Below the pieces are notes generated by a model. The model had not been told where the DNA came from, searched no databases, and saw only the letters and a list, made by a program, of their open reading frames with translations. Position numbers and translations under genes: made by a program. From Burkholderiales bacterium (GTDB taxonomy: Bacteria; Pseudomonadota; Gammaproteobacteria; Burkholderiales; Burkholderiaceae_B), in the NCBI GenBank assembly GCA_021299735.1, contig JAJTEM010000012.1, positions 1 through 64,000 of the forward strand: a stretch of 64,000 nucleotides of DNA, read 5' to 3'. This document shows positions 51,827 through 60,579 of the stretch, one piece after another. Each line of letters begins with the position of its first letter. Position 1 is the stretch's first letter.

Positions 51827-53335
51827 TTAGGGTTTTCTTCGAGATTTGGCAGCGCTGCTCTCAATATTTTGAATCGTTGGTGCCAGGTTCCTCTCTGAAT
51901 CCTTGGCATCAACCATAGATCCCAAATATTTGTTTAACGCTTCTGCCTCCTCTGCACGTTTCTGAATAGCCTTAGCTTTACGTTCAAGCACCGTCGCGTG
52001 GTCTTTCCACTCTTTGAGCTGAGAGCTAAGCTCCTCCATCTGCTTTTTATGATTTTGTGCCAGCTCGTTTAACCTAGACTCATCTTTGCTGAACGCTTTA
52101 AATGCACCGATTACAGTCTGCTCAATGGTCTCTGAAACTGCTGTGCATGTCGCCCCGGCGACACCCAAGGCTCCTCCCAGGACAGCCGTTATTTTTCCAT
52201 CTTCAAGTTCCTTCAAACGCTTTTCAGCTTGCCGAATTTGAGTTTCCAAGTTTCGTCGTTTCCTAAGTGCCTCAACCGTTTTGATGCGCTCAAACTCAGC
52301 CCGTTGTCTCATCGTTTTTTGCGAATTGTATTCAGGCCGTGGAAGTCGAGCTCGTGCAGGGCCAAGGCGAGAGAGACCGAAATGCACTGCTACTTCTTCG
52401 AAGAACAGGTCTTGTTCTTTGCTCATCGCTTCTTTGAAACTTCGCCGAGCCTCGATGTAGTCTTTCTTTCCAACTTTTTCGCCCCCATTTTTCTGACGGT
52501 CGGCAGCTTTGTGCATCACCGCTTGTGATGCTTTGTAACCAGGGTGAATGTCAGTAAATGGTTGCCCAATTTTTGGCACTACAAAATAGTGCAAATGTTG
52601 GTGGGGTTCGTCTTTTCTATGTGCGATAACTCCAATGAGCTGAGAGCCATGAATCCCTTGCAAATACTTAATCGACTTTTGGAAGAATTTTTCACGCGTT
52701 GCGTCCTCCATTTCTGTTGGTGTTGAAATTACCCCAGCCAAGAGTGCATGGCAGTCTGAACGCAATTTACGCCCCATCCGGTCCCTCTGTGTTTCACGCC
52801 ATTGTTCGAGGTAATTCGGGATATCAAGAATCCTGGACTGTTCCCCGTAGAGAATTTCTGCCTCTTCGATTTTCTTAATGTGCAAGCAATCCCTGGGGTC
52901 CACACGCAATGCTTCGTTCACGATTTGTGTTGCTGATGGTTTACGAACCAACTTTGTTGATTTGACCGTTGGGCTTTTCCGTCTATGAACTGAGCCGGTT
53001 GATATTGATCTCTTTTGAGTGGTTCCCGGAATGCTATAGGCGTTGTAGTGCATAAACATTGCAGGTTTTTTTTGGGGTTTAGTGCTTCGGCTCGATAGGT
53101 TCGTCTTTGCTGAATTTGGCGGGTTTTGTGTTGATTTTTCCAATTGACGTGCCACGCGAGTGGCTCGCTGATTGTCTTTTCTCAAACGCTGCGCGTCTTC
53201 TTGCAATTGCTTTTGGATTTTTGACTGTCGTTTGTCTTCGCTGATTTCATCAGCAATTTCAGCTCGCTTCTGTTTGCCTTGGATTGCTTTGGTGATGGCG
53301 TCGATGCGTAGTAACTCTTTAAGGCTAGGTCTCAT
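51827..53335 (-). CDS. Mob/Pre-type relaxase
   Basis: A 502-aa mobilisation protein. The metal-binding HUH-type motif is in HRKDEPHQHLHYFVVP (H245, H247, H249), as in MobV/Pre relaxases (usually HxDExxPHxH). The relaxase region is about 140-330. Unlike classical Mob proteins it has about 90 charged, helical residues before it, and the first tyrosine-containing segment is MHYNAYSIPG at 95-104. Residues 350-480 form a long coiled coil broken by a small hydrophobic piece (AVLGGALGVAGATCTAV). AAAGGAG lies before the ATG, so the long N-terminus seems real. It should nick an oriT and let the excised island be mobilised by a helper conjugation system. Confidence 0.82.
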   Translation of the reverse strand: MRPSLKELLRIDAITKAIQGKQKRAEIADEISEDKRQSKIQKQLQEDAQRLRKDNQRATRVARQLEKSTQNPPNSAKTNLSSRSTKPQKKPAMFMHYNAYSIPGTTQKRSISTGSVHRRKSPTVKSTKLVRKPSATQIVNEALRVDPRDCLHIKKIEEAEILYGEQSRILDIPNYLEQWRETQRDRMGRKLRSDCHALLAGVISTPTEMEDATREKFFQKSIKYLQGIHGSQLIGVIAHRKDEPHQHLHYFVVPKIGQPFTDIHPGYKASQAVMHKAADRQKNGGEKVGKKDYIEARRSFKEAMSKEQDLFFEEVAVHFGLSRLGPARARLPRPEYNSQKTMRQRAEFERIKTVEALRKRRNLETQIRQAEKRLKELEDGKITAVLGGALGVAGATCTAVSETIEQTVIGAFKAFSKDESRLNELAQNHKKQMEELSSQLKEWKDHATVLERKAKAIQKRAEEAEALNKYLGSMVDAKDSERNLAPTIQNIESSAAKSRRKP

Positions 53336-53674
53336 GATTGCTCCTTTTCTTGTGGCCCTAATAATTGATTGCCATGAAAATTTTCAAATAGCAAGCTCTC
53401 AAGTAGCAAATCAAGTTAACCGACTAGTCATGTCCACTCGTCTGCTATTTCTGCAGTCGATGGACATGTTCGTCGGCTCTGCGAGGCGCCCCCCCTTGCG
53501 TCTTTGCCCCCTCAATGGGGCGACGCTTTTCTTCCTCAATATCAAATAAATGCTCGCGTATTCCAGTCAATTAACGACTTGACTTCTGTGATTTTTATGG
53601 CTGTATGTAATGAGGTAACCCCGTGAGTCGTGATCACAGTGAGCCCAAAAATCAACATTAAAGGAGGAGTGGAT
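53336..53674. other. Intergenic region with candidate oriT hairpin
   Basis: 339 bp between the divergent relaxase and 74-aa genes. At 53498-53526 a bulged hairpin GCGTC-TTT-GCCCC-CTCAAT-GGGGC-GACGC stands next to a run of C (about 53488-53495). Position beside the relaxase start makes it a candidate oriT; no known nick sequence was recognised. AAGGAGGAG just before 53675 is the ribosome site of the next gene. Confidence 0.45.
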
Positions 53675-53899
53675 ATGAACAAAAAATACATCAGCATGGG
53701 TGTAAAAAGTGCGCCTGAAATAACTTGCCAAAAGCAACCAATCGATTCTTATCGCGTGGAGGACATGACCACGGAGGATCTGCTTACGCTGCTTCGCAAC
53801 TTGACCGGTGGATTTTTGAGAGTGCGAATAATTACCGAGCTGAATGCGAGGTTGAATAAAAAGCAAGCGGCTCAAAATAACCCAAGGAGGAAAATGTGA
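53675..53899 (+). CDS. Small protein of unknown function
   Basis: A 74-aa protein, MNKKYISMGVKSAPEITC at its start, with a helical segment MTTEDLLTLLRNLTGGFLRVRIITELNARLN (residues about 32-62, given here in the order found) and a basic tail. AAGGAGGAG lies 6 nt before the ATG, a strong ribosome site, and the stop overlaps the next start by one base (TGATG), so the gene is probably real. No family is recognised. It may be an accessory of the following protein. Confidence 0.6.
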   Translation: MNKKYISMGVKSAPEITCQKQPIDSYRVEDMTTEDLLTLLRNLTGGFLRVRIITELNARLNKKQAAQNNPRRKM

Positions 53900-54687
53900 T
53901 GAAAACGGAAGGTAAGAAAAAACCAATGTTTTTAATCATTGATCAACGCGAGCTCGTTGCTTTGAGCCAAGTGAGCCATGAGTGCTTGGCCCTTTACCTT
54001 GTCTTGAAATCAAAAGCAAATTTCAAGACTGGTGTAGTTGCTCCTTTTGCAGGAGGGGTAATTACCCTTTGTGATTTGGGTTCATTGATTGAAAGGCGAA
54101 TAAAGGGTGCAAAGCGTAAAGAATATTCATCCCAGGACGTCCACAGACTTCTTGATAGGCTTGTTAAAGTTGGTTTGATAGCGAACCTTTCGGTTTGTAA
54201 GGTCAACGGTGTGACCCTAAAGCTGAATTCAGGTGATGGAAATAGTCAAGAAAATGCCACTTCAGGTTGTGACATCCATCAGGCCAGCGCGCCCTCGACA
54301 TGTTCCAAGGGTGTGAGCAAGTTGCCCATCGCAAATGCCCAACAGGCGGGCGTCTCAGAGCCATACGAGTTTTCAGGTTCGTATGAACCCGCAGCAGCTT
54401 GTGCAACAAATGGTGCCAAGTTGTGTGTGGAAAACCCTGAAAGCCCCGCCGAGTCTAGACCTCAGGCTCACTTCAGTAATGTTTTCAGTAATCAAGAATC
54501 AAAAACAAATCCAAATCCAACTCCCCCCCAGCCCCCCGCCTCACGGGGGGTGGATAGGAAAGCTTTCAAACCTAAACCCACCAATGAAATTGAAAGGCTC
54601 GAATCTATTAAGTTTCCAAGCTTTGAGCAAAGAAGGACTCTTGCAGAAATGAAGGAAAGGCAAAGAACGGGTGGTGTCGTCTTGTAA
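53899..54687 (+). CDS. Putative winged-helix plasmid-type protein
   Basis: A 262-aa protein. Residues 10-110 look like a winged helix-turn-helix (LIIDQRELVALSQVSHECLALYLVLKS and DVHRLLDRLVKVGLIANLSV), as in replication initiators and plasmid regulatory proteins. The rest is low-complexity and polar, ending in a basic segment (FEQRRTLAEMKERQRTGG). AAGGAGG lies about 9 nt before the ATG at 53899. A GC-rich perfect hairpin (54532-54550) is inside the coding region. Together with the 74-aa gene it may be a replication or control module of the island; the role is inference. Confidence 0.6.
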   Translation: MKTEGKKKPMFLIIDQRELVALSQVSHECLALYLVLKSKANFKTGVVAPFAGGVITLCDLGSLIERRIKGAKRKEYSSQDVHRLLDRLVKVGLIANLSVCKVNGVTLKLNSGDGNSQENATSGCDIHQASAPSTCSKGVSKLPIANAQQAGVSEPYEFSGSYEPAAACATNGAKLCVENPESPAESRPQAHFSNVFSNQESKTNPNPTPPQPPASRGVDRKAFKPKPTNEIERLESIKFPSFEQRRTLAEMKERQRTGGVVL

Positions 54688-54734
54688 TATTTAAGTGATG
54701 ATTGAAATGATCACATGTGGTGTGGGGAATTCGA

Positions 54735-55868
54735 GTGACAAATAAGGTTAGGTTAGACAGCATCGCAAGGGTTCATGTGGGGAAATCAGTTCCTACCGAG
54801 GCCCAATTATCAAATCCAGAACATGATACGTTGGCCTATTTACGTGGGGTTCCTGATTTTGGGGAGGTTTCACCAATGCCCAAGTTTTACGTGTCTGGTG
54901 TCAAACCGCATGTTCAAATTGCAGACCTTTTGGTTTCGTTTTCCCGAAGCATTCATTGCGTTAATTCAGCTGATCGTCCCTATGTTGTTGGTGGTTGTGT
55001 GGCGTATCTTCGCCCTGATTTGTCCCAAGTGGATGCTGACTATTTGCGTATTGGCCTTAGGCAGCAATTGAATAAATTGTCGAGTCTCGGTCATGAAGTT
55101 TTCAAGTCAACTCCATCGGTAAATGTTTTGGGTGCCCTTGAGCTTGAAATTCCCTCTATTGCTCATCAGCAAATTGATGTTGCATATTTGCTAGTCGCCG
55201 AAAGGGAGATTGAAGCTCTATCCAATGCTGCTCAGCGTAAGCAGATGGCATTGGCAGAGGCCTTCACCAATATGTTTCAGCAAAATGAGGTTAAAAGCAC
55301 TTGGCTTGGGTTGGTTCAACTTGGGCTTGTTGTTCGAGAGCAGGGGCTATTCATGTATTCCGGTCAAGTTGCTCAGCAGGTGGCAACATTAAAAGTCGGT
55401 TCAAAGTTTGGAGAGCAGTATGCACGTTTGGTGGAGGCTCATTTTGTTAAGAATCGTGCAAGGCTCGTCCAGGTCCACCACAACGATATTCTCATTTGTC
55501 GTCGCTCAGGTGCGTTTGTCCCGGTGTTAGGGGTCTGTGAGAGTGGTCAAGTGGTTGCGTTGAACGATGACGTCGAATTGCTAAGACCTAACAGAGAAAG
55601 TTTCGAGCTAGAGTTCGCGTTTGAATACTTCAAGTCGGCACAATTTTTGTTGGACCTTAATTTGTTGAAAGCCAAGAATCGCAGTCGATGGATCCCCAAA
55701 GAGCAACTCGAAACAGCTGTTTTTCGTATTCCGAATATTTCTGAGCAACGTAAGCTGCTCGAAGTTACCAGACCACTGCGCCACGAACTAGACATCATTA
55801 AAACCCAAATAGCAGAGCTTCGACACAAATATTGGGAGCACTGTGAGCGAGTTTTCAACCGTAGCTGA
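54735..55868 (+). CDS. HsdS-like DNA specificity protein (orphan)
   Basis: A protein of about 377 aa laid out like a type I restriction specificity subunit: two target-recognition-like halves, each followed by a helix. The first ends with LELEIPSIAHQQIDVAYLLVAEREIEALSNAAQ, the second with VFRIPNISEQRKLLEVTRPLRHELDIIK (shown only as landmarks at about 135 and 340). The phrases IPSIAHQQ and IPNISEQRKL match the IPLPPLxEQ boundary of HsdS. No hsdM or hsdR gene is near, so it either partners an enzyme encoded elsewhere or has a new role. GTG 54735 has GGGGA just upstream; a GTG at 54717 is also in frame. Confidence 0.7.
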   Translation: MTNKVRLDSIARVHVGKSVPTEAQLSNPEHDTLAYLRGVPDFGEVSPMPKFYVSGVKPHVQIADLLVSFSRSIHCVNSADRPYVVGGCVAYLRPDLSQVDADYLRIGLRQQLNKLSSLGHEVFKSTPSVNVLGALELEIPSIAHQQIDVAYLLVAEREIEALSNAAQRKQMALAEAFTNMFQQNEVKSTWLGLVQLGLVVREQGLFMYSGQVAQQVATLKVGSKFGEQYARLVEAHFVKNRARLVQVHHNDILICRRSGAFVPVLGVCESGQVVALNDDVELLRPNRESFELEFAFEYFKSAQFLLDLNLLKAKNRSRWIPKEQLETAVFRIPNISEQRKLLEVTRPLRHELDIIKTQIAELRHKYWEHCERVFNRS

Positions 55869-55924
55869 GCTTGGATTGTTAAGCTCCTTGTGCGATGTGG
55901 TGAACAACTATACCGTGGATTGTT

Positions 55925-56818
55925 TTATGCGAGTGACTGTAGGTCCTCGTCGACCCTTACTCTCAAACCATCAATTAGGTTGTTCAACACCCGAGTTAGG
56001 GTCCAGTTTTCAGCGTTAAAGTTTTCGCTCTGAATGCTTTCCGCTCCAAAAATTTCCGCATCAATCTGCGTAACTGTTGCAGTTGATGCAACTAGAAAAT
56101 CCATGATCATTTGTCGTTGATCTACAAACTTCGTCGAGGGGTCTTTTTCGGACTCTCTGGCCATGATGATGGCAATCGTAATCAGTGCCAGAGGTTTTGT
56201 ATCGGGAAGTGTGAGTGTTGCCGGGGCTGTATCCAGAAATTTTTTCAAACTTTGACCCCATATCCACCATGGAGTGGATTCGATGGTCTGGTTTGTTGCT
56301 GAGTTCCGAAATCCGTCTTTCATAAGAGTCAGCAAATTCGACCACCGTTTAAGGTCGAAGTTTTTGCTTATTTTCAGGTGGTGCCAAAAGTCGTCAGCTG
56401 AGTTCTTGCCGGCGAAAGCTGACCATAAAGGCAAGCCCGCGGGGCCTAATTCATAAAAAACTTTGAGTTCAGGTAAGACCAGGTGGACGGCATCCAACAG
56501 AGTTTGTTTTGGCCTCGCGTTGTCACCCTTGCGATATGACGAAAAGTCTGTCCTAGTTTGGTTTGAGCCATGTTTACCCAAGAATACTTCGCCCAAATCA
56601 TTCATGGTGACTGTCTGTGCGTATTGGGTTTGTCTTTGAGGCACAGCCCATCTAGCTTGTAGCAGTTGGGCGGACTGAAAAAAAGGATGCTGGCTGTCAA
56701 TCTGTTTGTTTTCAAATTGAAGCATGAGCTTTTGCACCTTGGATGCAATTAGTTGTGACCAACAGGTGCTTCGGGCTCTCTCCCAATCTGCAATCGCGGG
56801 TTGACCTCTTTTTGTCAT
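55925..56818 (-). CDS. Protein of unknown function
   Basis: A 297-aa soluble protein, mainly helical, with several tryptophan-rich stretches (LLQARWAVPQRQTQYAQTV, STPWWIWGQSLKKFL). No signal peptide, membrane segment or known motif is seen. It is divergent from the ParB-MT-A70 gene across 132 bp and convergent with the HsdS-like gene. The start has no rival. A regulatory or anti-restriction role would fit the position but is not supported by sequence. Confidence 0.6.
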   Translation of the reverse strand: MTKRGQPAIADWERARSTCWSQLIASKVQKLMLQFENKQIDSQHPFFQSAQLLQARWAVPQRQTQYAQTVTMNDLGEVFLGKHGSNQTRTDFSSYRKGDNARPKQTLLDAVHLVLPELKVFYELGPAGLPLWSAFAGKNSADDFWHHLKISKNFDLKRWSNLLTLMKDGFRNSATNQTIESTPWWIWGQSLKKFLDTAPATLTLPDTKPLALITIAIIMARESEKDPSTKFVDQRQMIMDFLVASTATVTQIDAEIFGAESIQSENFNAENWTLTRVLNNLIDGLRVRVDEDLQSLA

Positions 56819-56950
56819 GCTTGTAATGAACCCCTAGGAAGTTATTCGGGACTTAACTTTTTAAGTAACCGGGTTTGCGAAATTCGATATTTTCAGAAAC
56901 TGGATCTCATCAACAGGGCAATTCGGCCTTGTGTAAAAAAGGAGATCCAA

Positions 56951-58240
56951 ATGAAAAAAAATAACCGTAAATCAAATCTTGACATCAATACCCTGCATAG
57001 CATTCTTCCACAGATGTCGGACGACGAGTATGAGTTGCTCAAAAATGACATCGAACAAAATGGGTTAAGAGTGCCCCTCGTTCAGTTGAACGGTGTCGTG
57101 GTTGACGGCCGTGCAAGATTAAAGGCATGTAAAGAACTGGGTATTACGCCGCAATATCAGGTTCTTGACTGTGCCGAGAATGATGCCCTCTCAGTTATTA
57201 CCAGCTATAACCTGACACGCCGACAGCTGAATTTCGCACAAAAGGTACTTATTTGCACTCAGCTGGCAAATTTACAAAAGGGCTCAAATCAGCACACCAG
57301 TGGGGAGGGTTTGAGCAGAAAGGAAGTTGCAAAGTTGTTCGATATTTCAACAGACAGCATTGATCGTGCGAACAAGGTGTTGTCTTGTGAAAACAAGGAC
57401 TTGATCGAGCTCTTCAAAGCAGGGGATGTTCCCCTAAAAACAGCAGCAGTTCTAGCAACGAAGGTTCCTGACATTGCTTCGATGACAAAGGAGCAGATCG
57501 AAGAAGTGGTGGAAACAGGAATCGAAAAGTTCGAGAAAGAGGTTCTACGTAAAAACAAGCTTGATCAGAAGAGGCAAGAAGCCGCCAAACTTGCATTAAA
57601 CAACCCACTGGCTATGGAGGCCCTGACGGGCAAATACTCCGTCATTTATGCAGACCCACCCTGGGACTATGGTGGCAACACGAATAACGCATACTGCGAC
57701 CCAACGATTCATTATCCAACGATGCCACTTGAGAAGATCAAAGACTTACCTGTGAAGAATTGTCTCAACGAGGATGCTGTGATTTTTCTGTGGGTGCCGA
57801 ACTGCTTGATCCCGAGTGGCCTTGAGGTCTTGTCTGCCTGGGGTTTTGAGTTTGTGTCTACCATGGTCTGGTGCAAGGACAATGCCATTCCTTCAGGGGC
57901 GGTGACTTCCCCAGCCCACGAAACTTTAATGATTGGTAAACGTGGCATGAGTCTTCATGATAAGCCTGCGGTTGAGAAATCGTGGCATCACGAAAAGCGA
58001 GCGGAGCACAGTAAAAAGCCAAAGCACTTTATCAACATGATTGACCGGCTTTTCCCGGGACTTCCCAAGCTGGAAATGTTTGCAAGGCAACGTCACTCGG
58101 CTGGATGGTCTGTTTTTGGAAACGAGGTGGTTGGGGCGACTACGGTGACCACTCCACAGCAGATTCAATCCGTGGGCACGATCATTACGGTGCAAGAAAT
58201 TCTTCAGGCGAGCAATGACTCCGGTCAGCAGGCCGCATAA
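56951..58240 (+). CDS. ParB-domain-MT-A70 adenine methyltransferase
   Basis: A 429-aa fusion. Residues 15-110 are a ParB/Srx N-terminal domain (LLKNDIEQNGLRVPLVQLNGVVVDGRARL, in two parts, with the VVDGRARLKAC box), then a helix-turn-helix region (LSRKEVAKLFDISTDSIDRANKVL, around 121-144). From about 225 it is an MT-A70-type N6-adenine methyltransferase with catalytic DPPW at 235-238 (VIYADPPWDYGG), FLWVPN and the C-terminal FARQRHSAGWSVFGNE. Such fusions occur on plasmids and phages and methylate DNA; they may mark or protect the element from host or resident restriction. AAGGAG lies 10 nt before the ATG; the frame extends 150 bp upstream without a plausible N-terminus. Confidence 0.87.
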   Translation: MKKNNRKSNLDINTLHSILPQMSDDEYELLKNDIEQNGLRVPLVQLNGVVVDGRARLKACKELGITPQYQVLDCAENDALSVITSYNLTRRQLNFAQKVLICTQLANLQKGSNQHTSGEGLSRKEVAKLFDISTDSIDRANKVLSCENKDLIELFKAGDVPLKTAAVLATKVPDIASMTKEQIEEVVETGIEKFEKEVLRKNKLDQKRQEAAKLALNNPLAMEALTGKYSVIYADPPWDYGGNTNNAYCDPTIHYPTMPLEKIKDLPVKNCLNEDAVIFLWVPNCLIPSGLEVLSAWGFEFVSTMVWCKDNAIPSGAVTSPAHETLMIGKRGMSLHDKPAVEKSWHHEKRAEHSKKPKHFINMIDRLFPGLPKLEMFARQRHSAGWSVFGNEVVGATTVTTPQQIQSVGTIITVQEILQASNDSGQQAA

Positions 58241-58443
58241 CGCTGTCCTCGACCAACATGGTGTTGTGTTTCAGTTGTTGGTCAGCTTGGGTGCAGCCCA
58301 GGCTTCCAGCAGGACTCACATCACCGTGTCCTTCAGGCGAACCCGTACCAATCAAATGACGGTTCCCCTGAAAAATCAAGGACAGCACAAACACATGTTT
58401 GAAATTGAAAAATCCGTAAAACAAGCTAAAAAAGGGGGGCAAT

Positions 58444-58806
58444 ATGAGCAATCAGGACGAAGTACTAAAGGAAATACTAGATATAGCTACTGAAAATTCG
58501 ACAGGGATGATTAGTTGGGATACAGACAACGGCGATGGCACCACGGATAATTTTTATGAATACAGATTCAGCAAGGAAGCACTGCTGATAACGCGATACT
58601 GGGACGTGGGGCAAGTGCATATCAGGTTCCAAATACTCGAATACAACGGAGCATCCGGATTAGATTGTTGGGATTTGACTCAGGAGTGGCGAGGAGTGGA
58701 TGACTGGCTAGAAAAACTGCAGAACGTGCTTTGGGAAGAAAGAGAACAGCTGCTTGATGAATTGAAACCAATTCAAGCGGCACCAAAGAAAAGGAAAAGG
58801 TTGTAG
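58444..58806 (+). CDS. Small acidic protein of unknown function
   Basis: A 120-aa protein with an acidic N-terminal half, several tryptophans (ISWDTDNGDGTTDNFYEYRF, YWDVGQVHIRFQ) and a basic tail (PKKRKRL). GGGGGG lies about 6 nt before the ATG. No family recognised. It lies about 200 bp after the methyltransferase gene on the same strand and is followed by a strong terminator. An anti-restriction or DNA-mimic role would fit the acidity but is speculation. Confidence 0.6.
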   Translation: MSNQDEVLKEILDIATENSTGMISWDTDNGDGTTDNFYEYRFSKEALLITRYWDVGQVHIRFQILEYNGASGLDCWDLTQEWRGVDDWLEKLQNVLWEEREQLLDELKPIQAAPKKRKRL

Positions 58807-58872
58807 CCGGTATGTTTGTCTTAAGCTAACCGAGCGTAGTTCGTGGGCGGCTTACTTCAATAAATCAATAAC

Positions 58873-58917
58873 ACGGCGTGAACGGGCTTTAATCAGTCGT
58901 TCACGCCGTTGATTTTT
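58873..58917 (+). terminator. Terminator between the 120-aa gene and the integrase
   Basis: A perfect 12-bp stem, ACGGCGTGAACG (58873-58884) with CGTTCACGCCGT (58898-58909), loop of 13 nt, then TGATTTTTA on the plus strand. It separates the converging transcripts of the 120-aa and integrase genes. Confidence 0.8.
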
Positions 58918-58943
58918 ACGAAACGGCGAATCGCCGATGCAAC

Positions 58944-60542
58944 TTACTCCCTCCAATACTTTGGCTCGGGATTGGGGTTTAAACAGAACTGCTTACTCCA
59001 TTGCTGCATGGCCAGAATAAATGTGTCCGATGGGTGGAGATTAAAATATTCTGCAGTCCTTTTGAGCATCTCCAGGGGCTTGGTGGAATGGTTATACACA
59101 TTGGCGTGGACGCTACTGACCTGACCGACTGCACTGGAACTGGTGTGTCCGACAAGACTCATGATCATCACCGCATTTTCACCCAAGTGCGTCAAGCATT
59201 GAATGAACTGGGTTCTAAAGCTGTGGAAACACTTAGTCGAGTTGGTGATTCCTAACTCGTCGAGGTAGCTTGCCCACTTTCGAGACATGTTCTTGCCGTA
59301 GCCGTTGATGCTGGGCGAGACATAGAACAGGGTTTCCTTGCCTCGCCTCACCGTTTTGAGGTGGTCAAGAGCCTTCAATACGCCGATTGTATCGAGGTGG
59401 CTGGACAGGGGGATTTTCCGTGCGCTGTTGGCATTTTTGGCTTTACTAGGGCGAATGTTAAAGAAGGGAATGCCATCCTCGATTTCATAGTCATCGGGGC
59501 CTAGGCTCGCAATTTCCTCCAGTCGCGCCCCGGTGTAGTGGGCTATCAATGGGATCAGGATGTAGGTGGAGTTGTCGCCAAGAAATTCGAAATACTTTTT
59601 GGGATCGAAAATCAAGCCCAGTTCTGATTTGGTGAAAGGAGCAAGATGCTGGGCATTTTTCGCAACTTGAGACTTGGTTGCCCCTTTCAAATCCGCGAAT
59701 GGGTTGGGTCCTGCGAGCAGCCCTCTTTGAATACAAACATTGAAAAAGCCCCGAATCAGCGTGAGCTTTTTGTTCAAGGTGGCTAGGGAGATTTTATCAT
59801 TGCCCTCCGATCCAGCCATTTCATCAAGCTTCAAGAGGAATTCTTGTGCATGTGCCAGCGTGACGTCATCGAGACTGTGGAGCTGCGTGACAGTTGTAAA
59901 AAACTCCACTGTTTTGATCGTTTCGGCTACCGTTTTCTTCTCAAGTTTCGCACCTTGCGATTGCTTGTATTTTTCGACGAAAAACGGAACTGGGCGACGT
60001 TGCTTGACAACGGTAGGGGGTGGCGTAGCAGGCTGAGCTGGATTGCTGCTAGGGGTGCTTTTCGGCAGGTCTCCCAGTAGGGCCTCACGCATAGCAGCGC
60101 GCAACTCGAGGTCAGCCTCGTATTTTCCAAGGGCTACAGGCTGCATTCGTTCCCGGTGAGCAAGCTCCTCCTGCTGAAGCTCTTTTCTTAGCCTGAGCTT
60201 GAATTCATTTTGTTCACGGAGCGCCTTAAACAGGGTGTCCCGGTCCTCTGGTGTGTTCACATCCTTAAAAATCATGTTTCCGTCGGGTCCAACTTGCACG
60301 TCAAGTGTTGAGAACCTTGGTTGATCCTTGGGTTTGTCTCCACCACCAATCATCTTATTCTCCCTACAAACTCTGTCTGCGTTTCGTAATTTTTCTAGAT
60401 GCAAGTTTAGCAGGTAGCCAAGATGACGGGCTTTTTGTGGATCACGAGTTTTTAGGCTTATTCGAAATTCTCGCCCCTGTTGATAGTAGCGAAACGAGTA
60501 AATGCCACGTGGGGAAATGGCCAGACGGGGAGGGTGCTTCAT
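58944..60542 (-). CDS. Tyrosine recombinase (island integrase)
   Basis: A 532-aa site-specific recombinase. The N-terminus (SPRGIYSFRYYQQGREFRISL) is an arm-type DNA-binding fold; a charged linker and a core-binding domain (about 185-280) precede the catalytic domain with R340 (TGARLEEIASL), H440 and R443 (CFHSFRTQ), H466 (LVGHTSS) and nucleophile Y483 (NVYNHSTK). All catalytic residues are present. It lies 78 bp from tRNA-Met, reading away from it, the standard position for a tRNA-targeted integrase. Short repeats at 60544 overlap its start region, so integrase binding may limit its own expression. No excisionase gene is recognised. Confidence 0.93.
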   Translation of the reverse strand: MKHPPRLAISPRGIYSFRYYQQGREFRISLKTRDPQKARHLGYLLNLHLEKLRNADRVCRENKMIGGGDKPKDQPRFSTLDVQVGPDGNMIFKDVNTPEDRDTLFKALREQNEFKLRLRKELQQEELAHRERMQPVALGKYEADLELRAAMREALLGDLPKSTPSSNPAQPATPPPTVVKQRRPVPFFVEKYKQSQGAKLEKKTVAETIKTVEFFTTVTQLHSLDDVTLAHAQEFLLKLDEMAGSEGNDKISLATLNKKLTLIRGFFNVCIQRGLLAGPNPFADLKGATKSQVAKNAQHLAPFTKSELGLIFDPKKYFEFLGDNSTYILIPLIAHYTGARLEEIASLGPDDYEIEDGIPFFNIRPSKAKNANSARKIPLSSHLDTIGVLKALDHLKTVRRGKETLFYVSPSINGYGKNMSRKWASYLDELGITNSTKCFHSFRTQFIQCLTHLGENAVMIMSLVGHTSSSAVGQVSSVHANVYNHSTKPLEMLKRTAEYFNLHPSDTFILAMQQWSKQFCLNPNPEPKYWRE

Positions 60543-60543
60543 A

Positions 60544-60567
60544 AACCGGATTCCTTATCGGATACCG
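60544..60567. repeat. Repeats near the right island end
   Basis: AACCGGATTC (60544-60553) matches the left-end repeats exactly; TATCGGATACCG starts 12 bp later (60556) as a weaker copy. They lie directly upstream of the integrase start and about 55 bp inside the right att core. Confidence 0.5.
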
Positions 60568-60579
60568 GCCCTAAATGGG

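Noticed and set aside
53172-53549. 125-aa plus-strand frame over the relaxase start
   Set aside because: Antisense to the relaxase N-terminus, with no ribosome site and low-quality composition at both ends.
54532-54550. GC-rich perfect hairpin CCCCCCG-CCTCA-CGGGGGG as a terminator
   Set aside because: It lies inside the 262-aa gene and has no U-tract on either strand.
58215-58493. 92-aa plus-strand frame between the methyltransferase and the 120-aa gene
   Set aside because: It starts inside the methyltransferase coding end and overlaps the better-supported 120-aa gene; no ribosome site.
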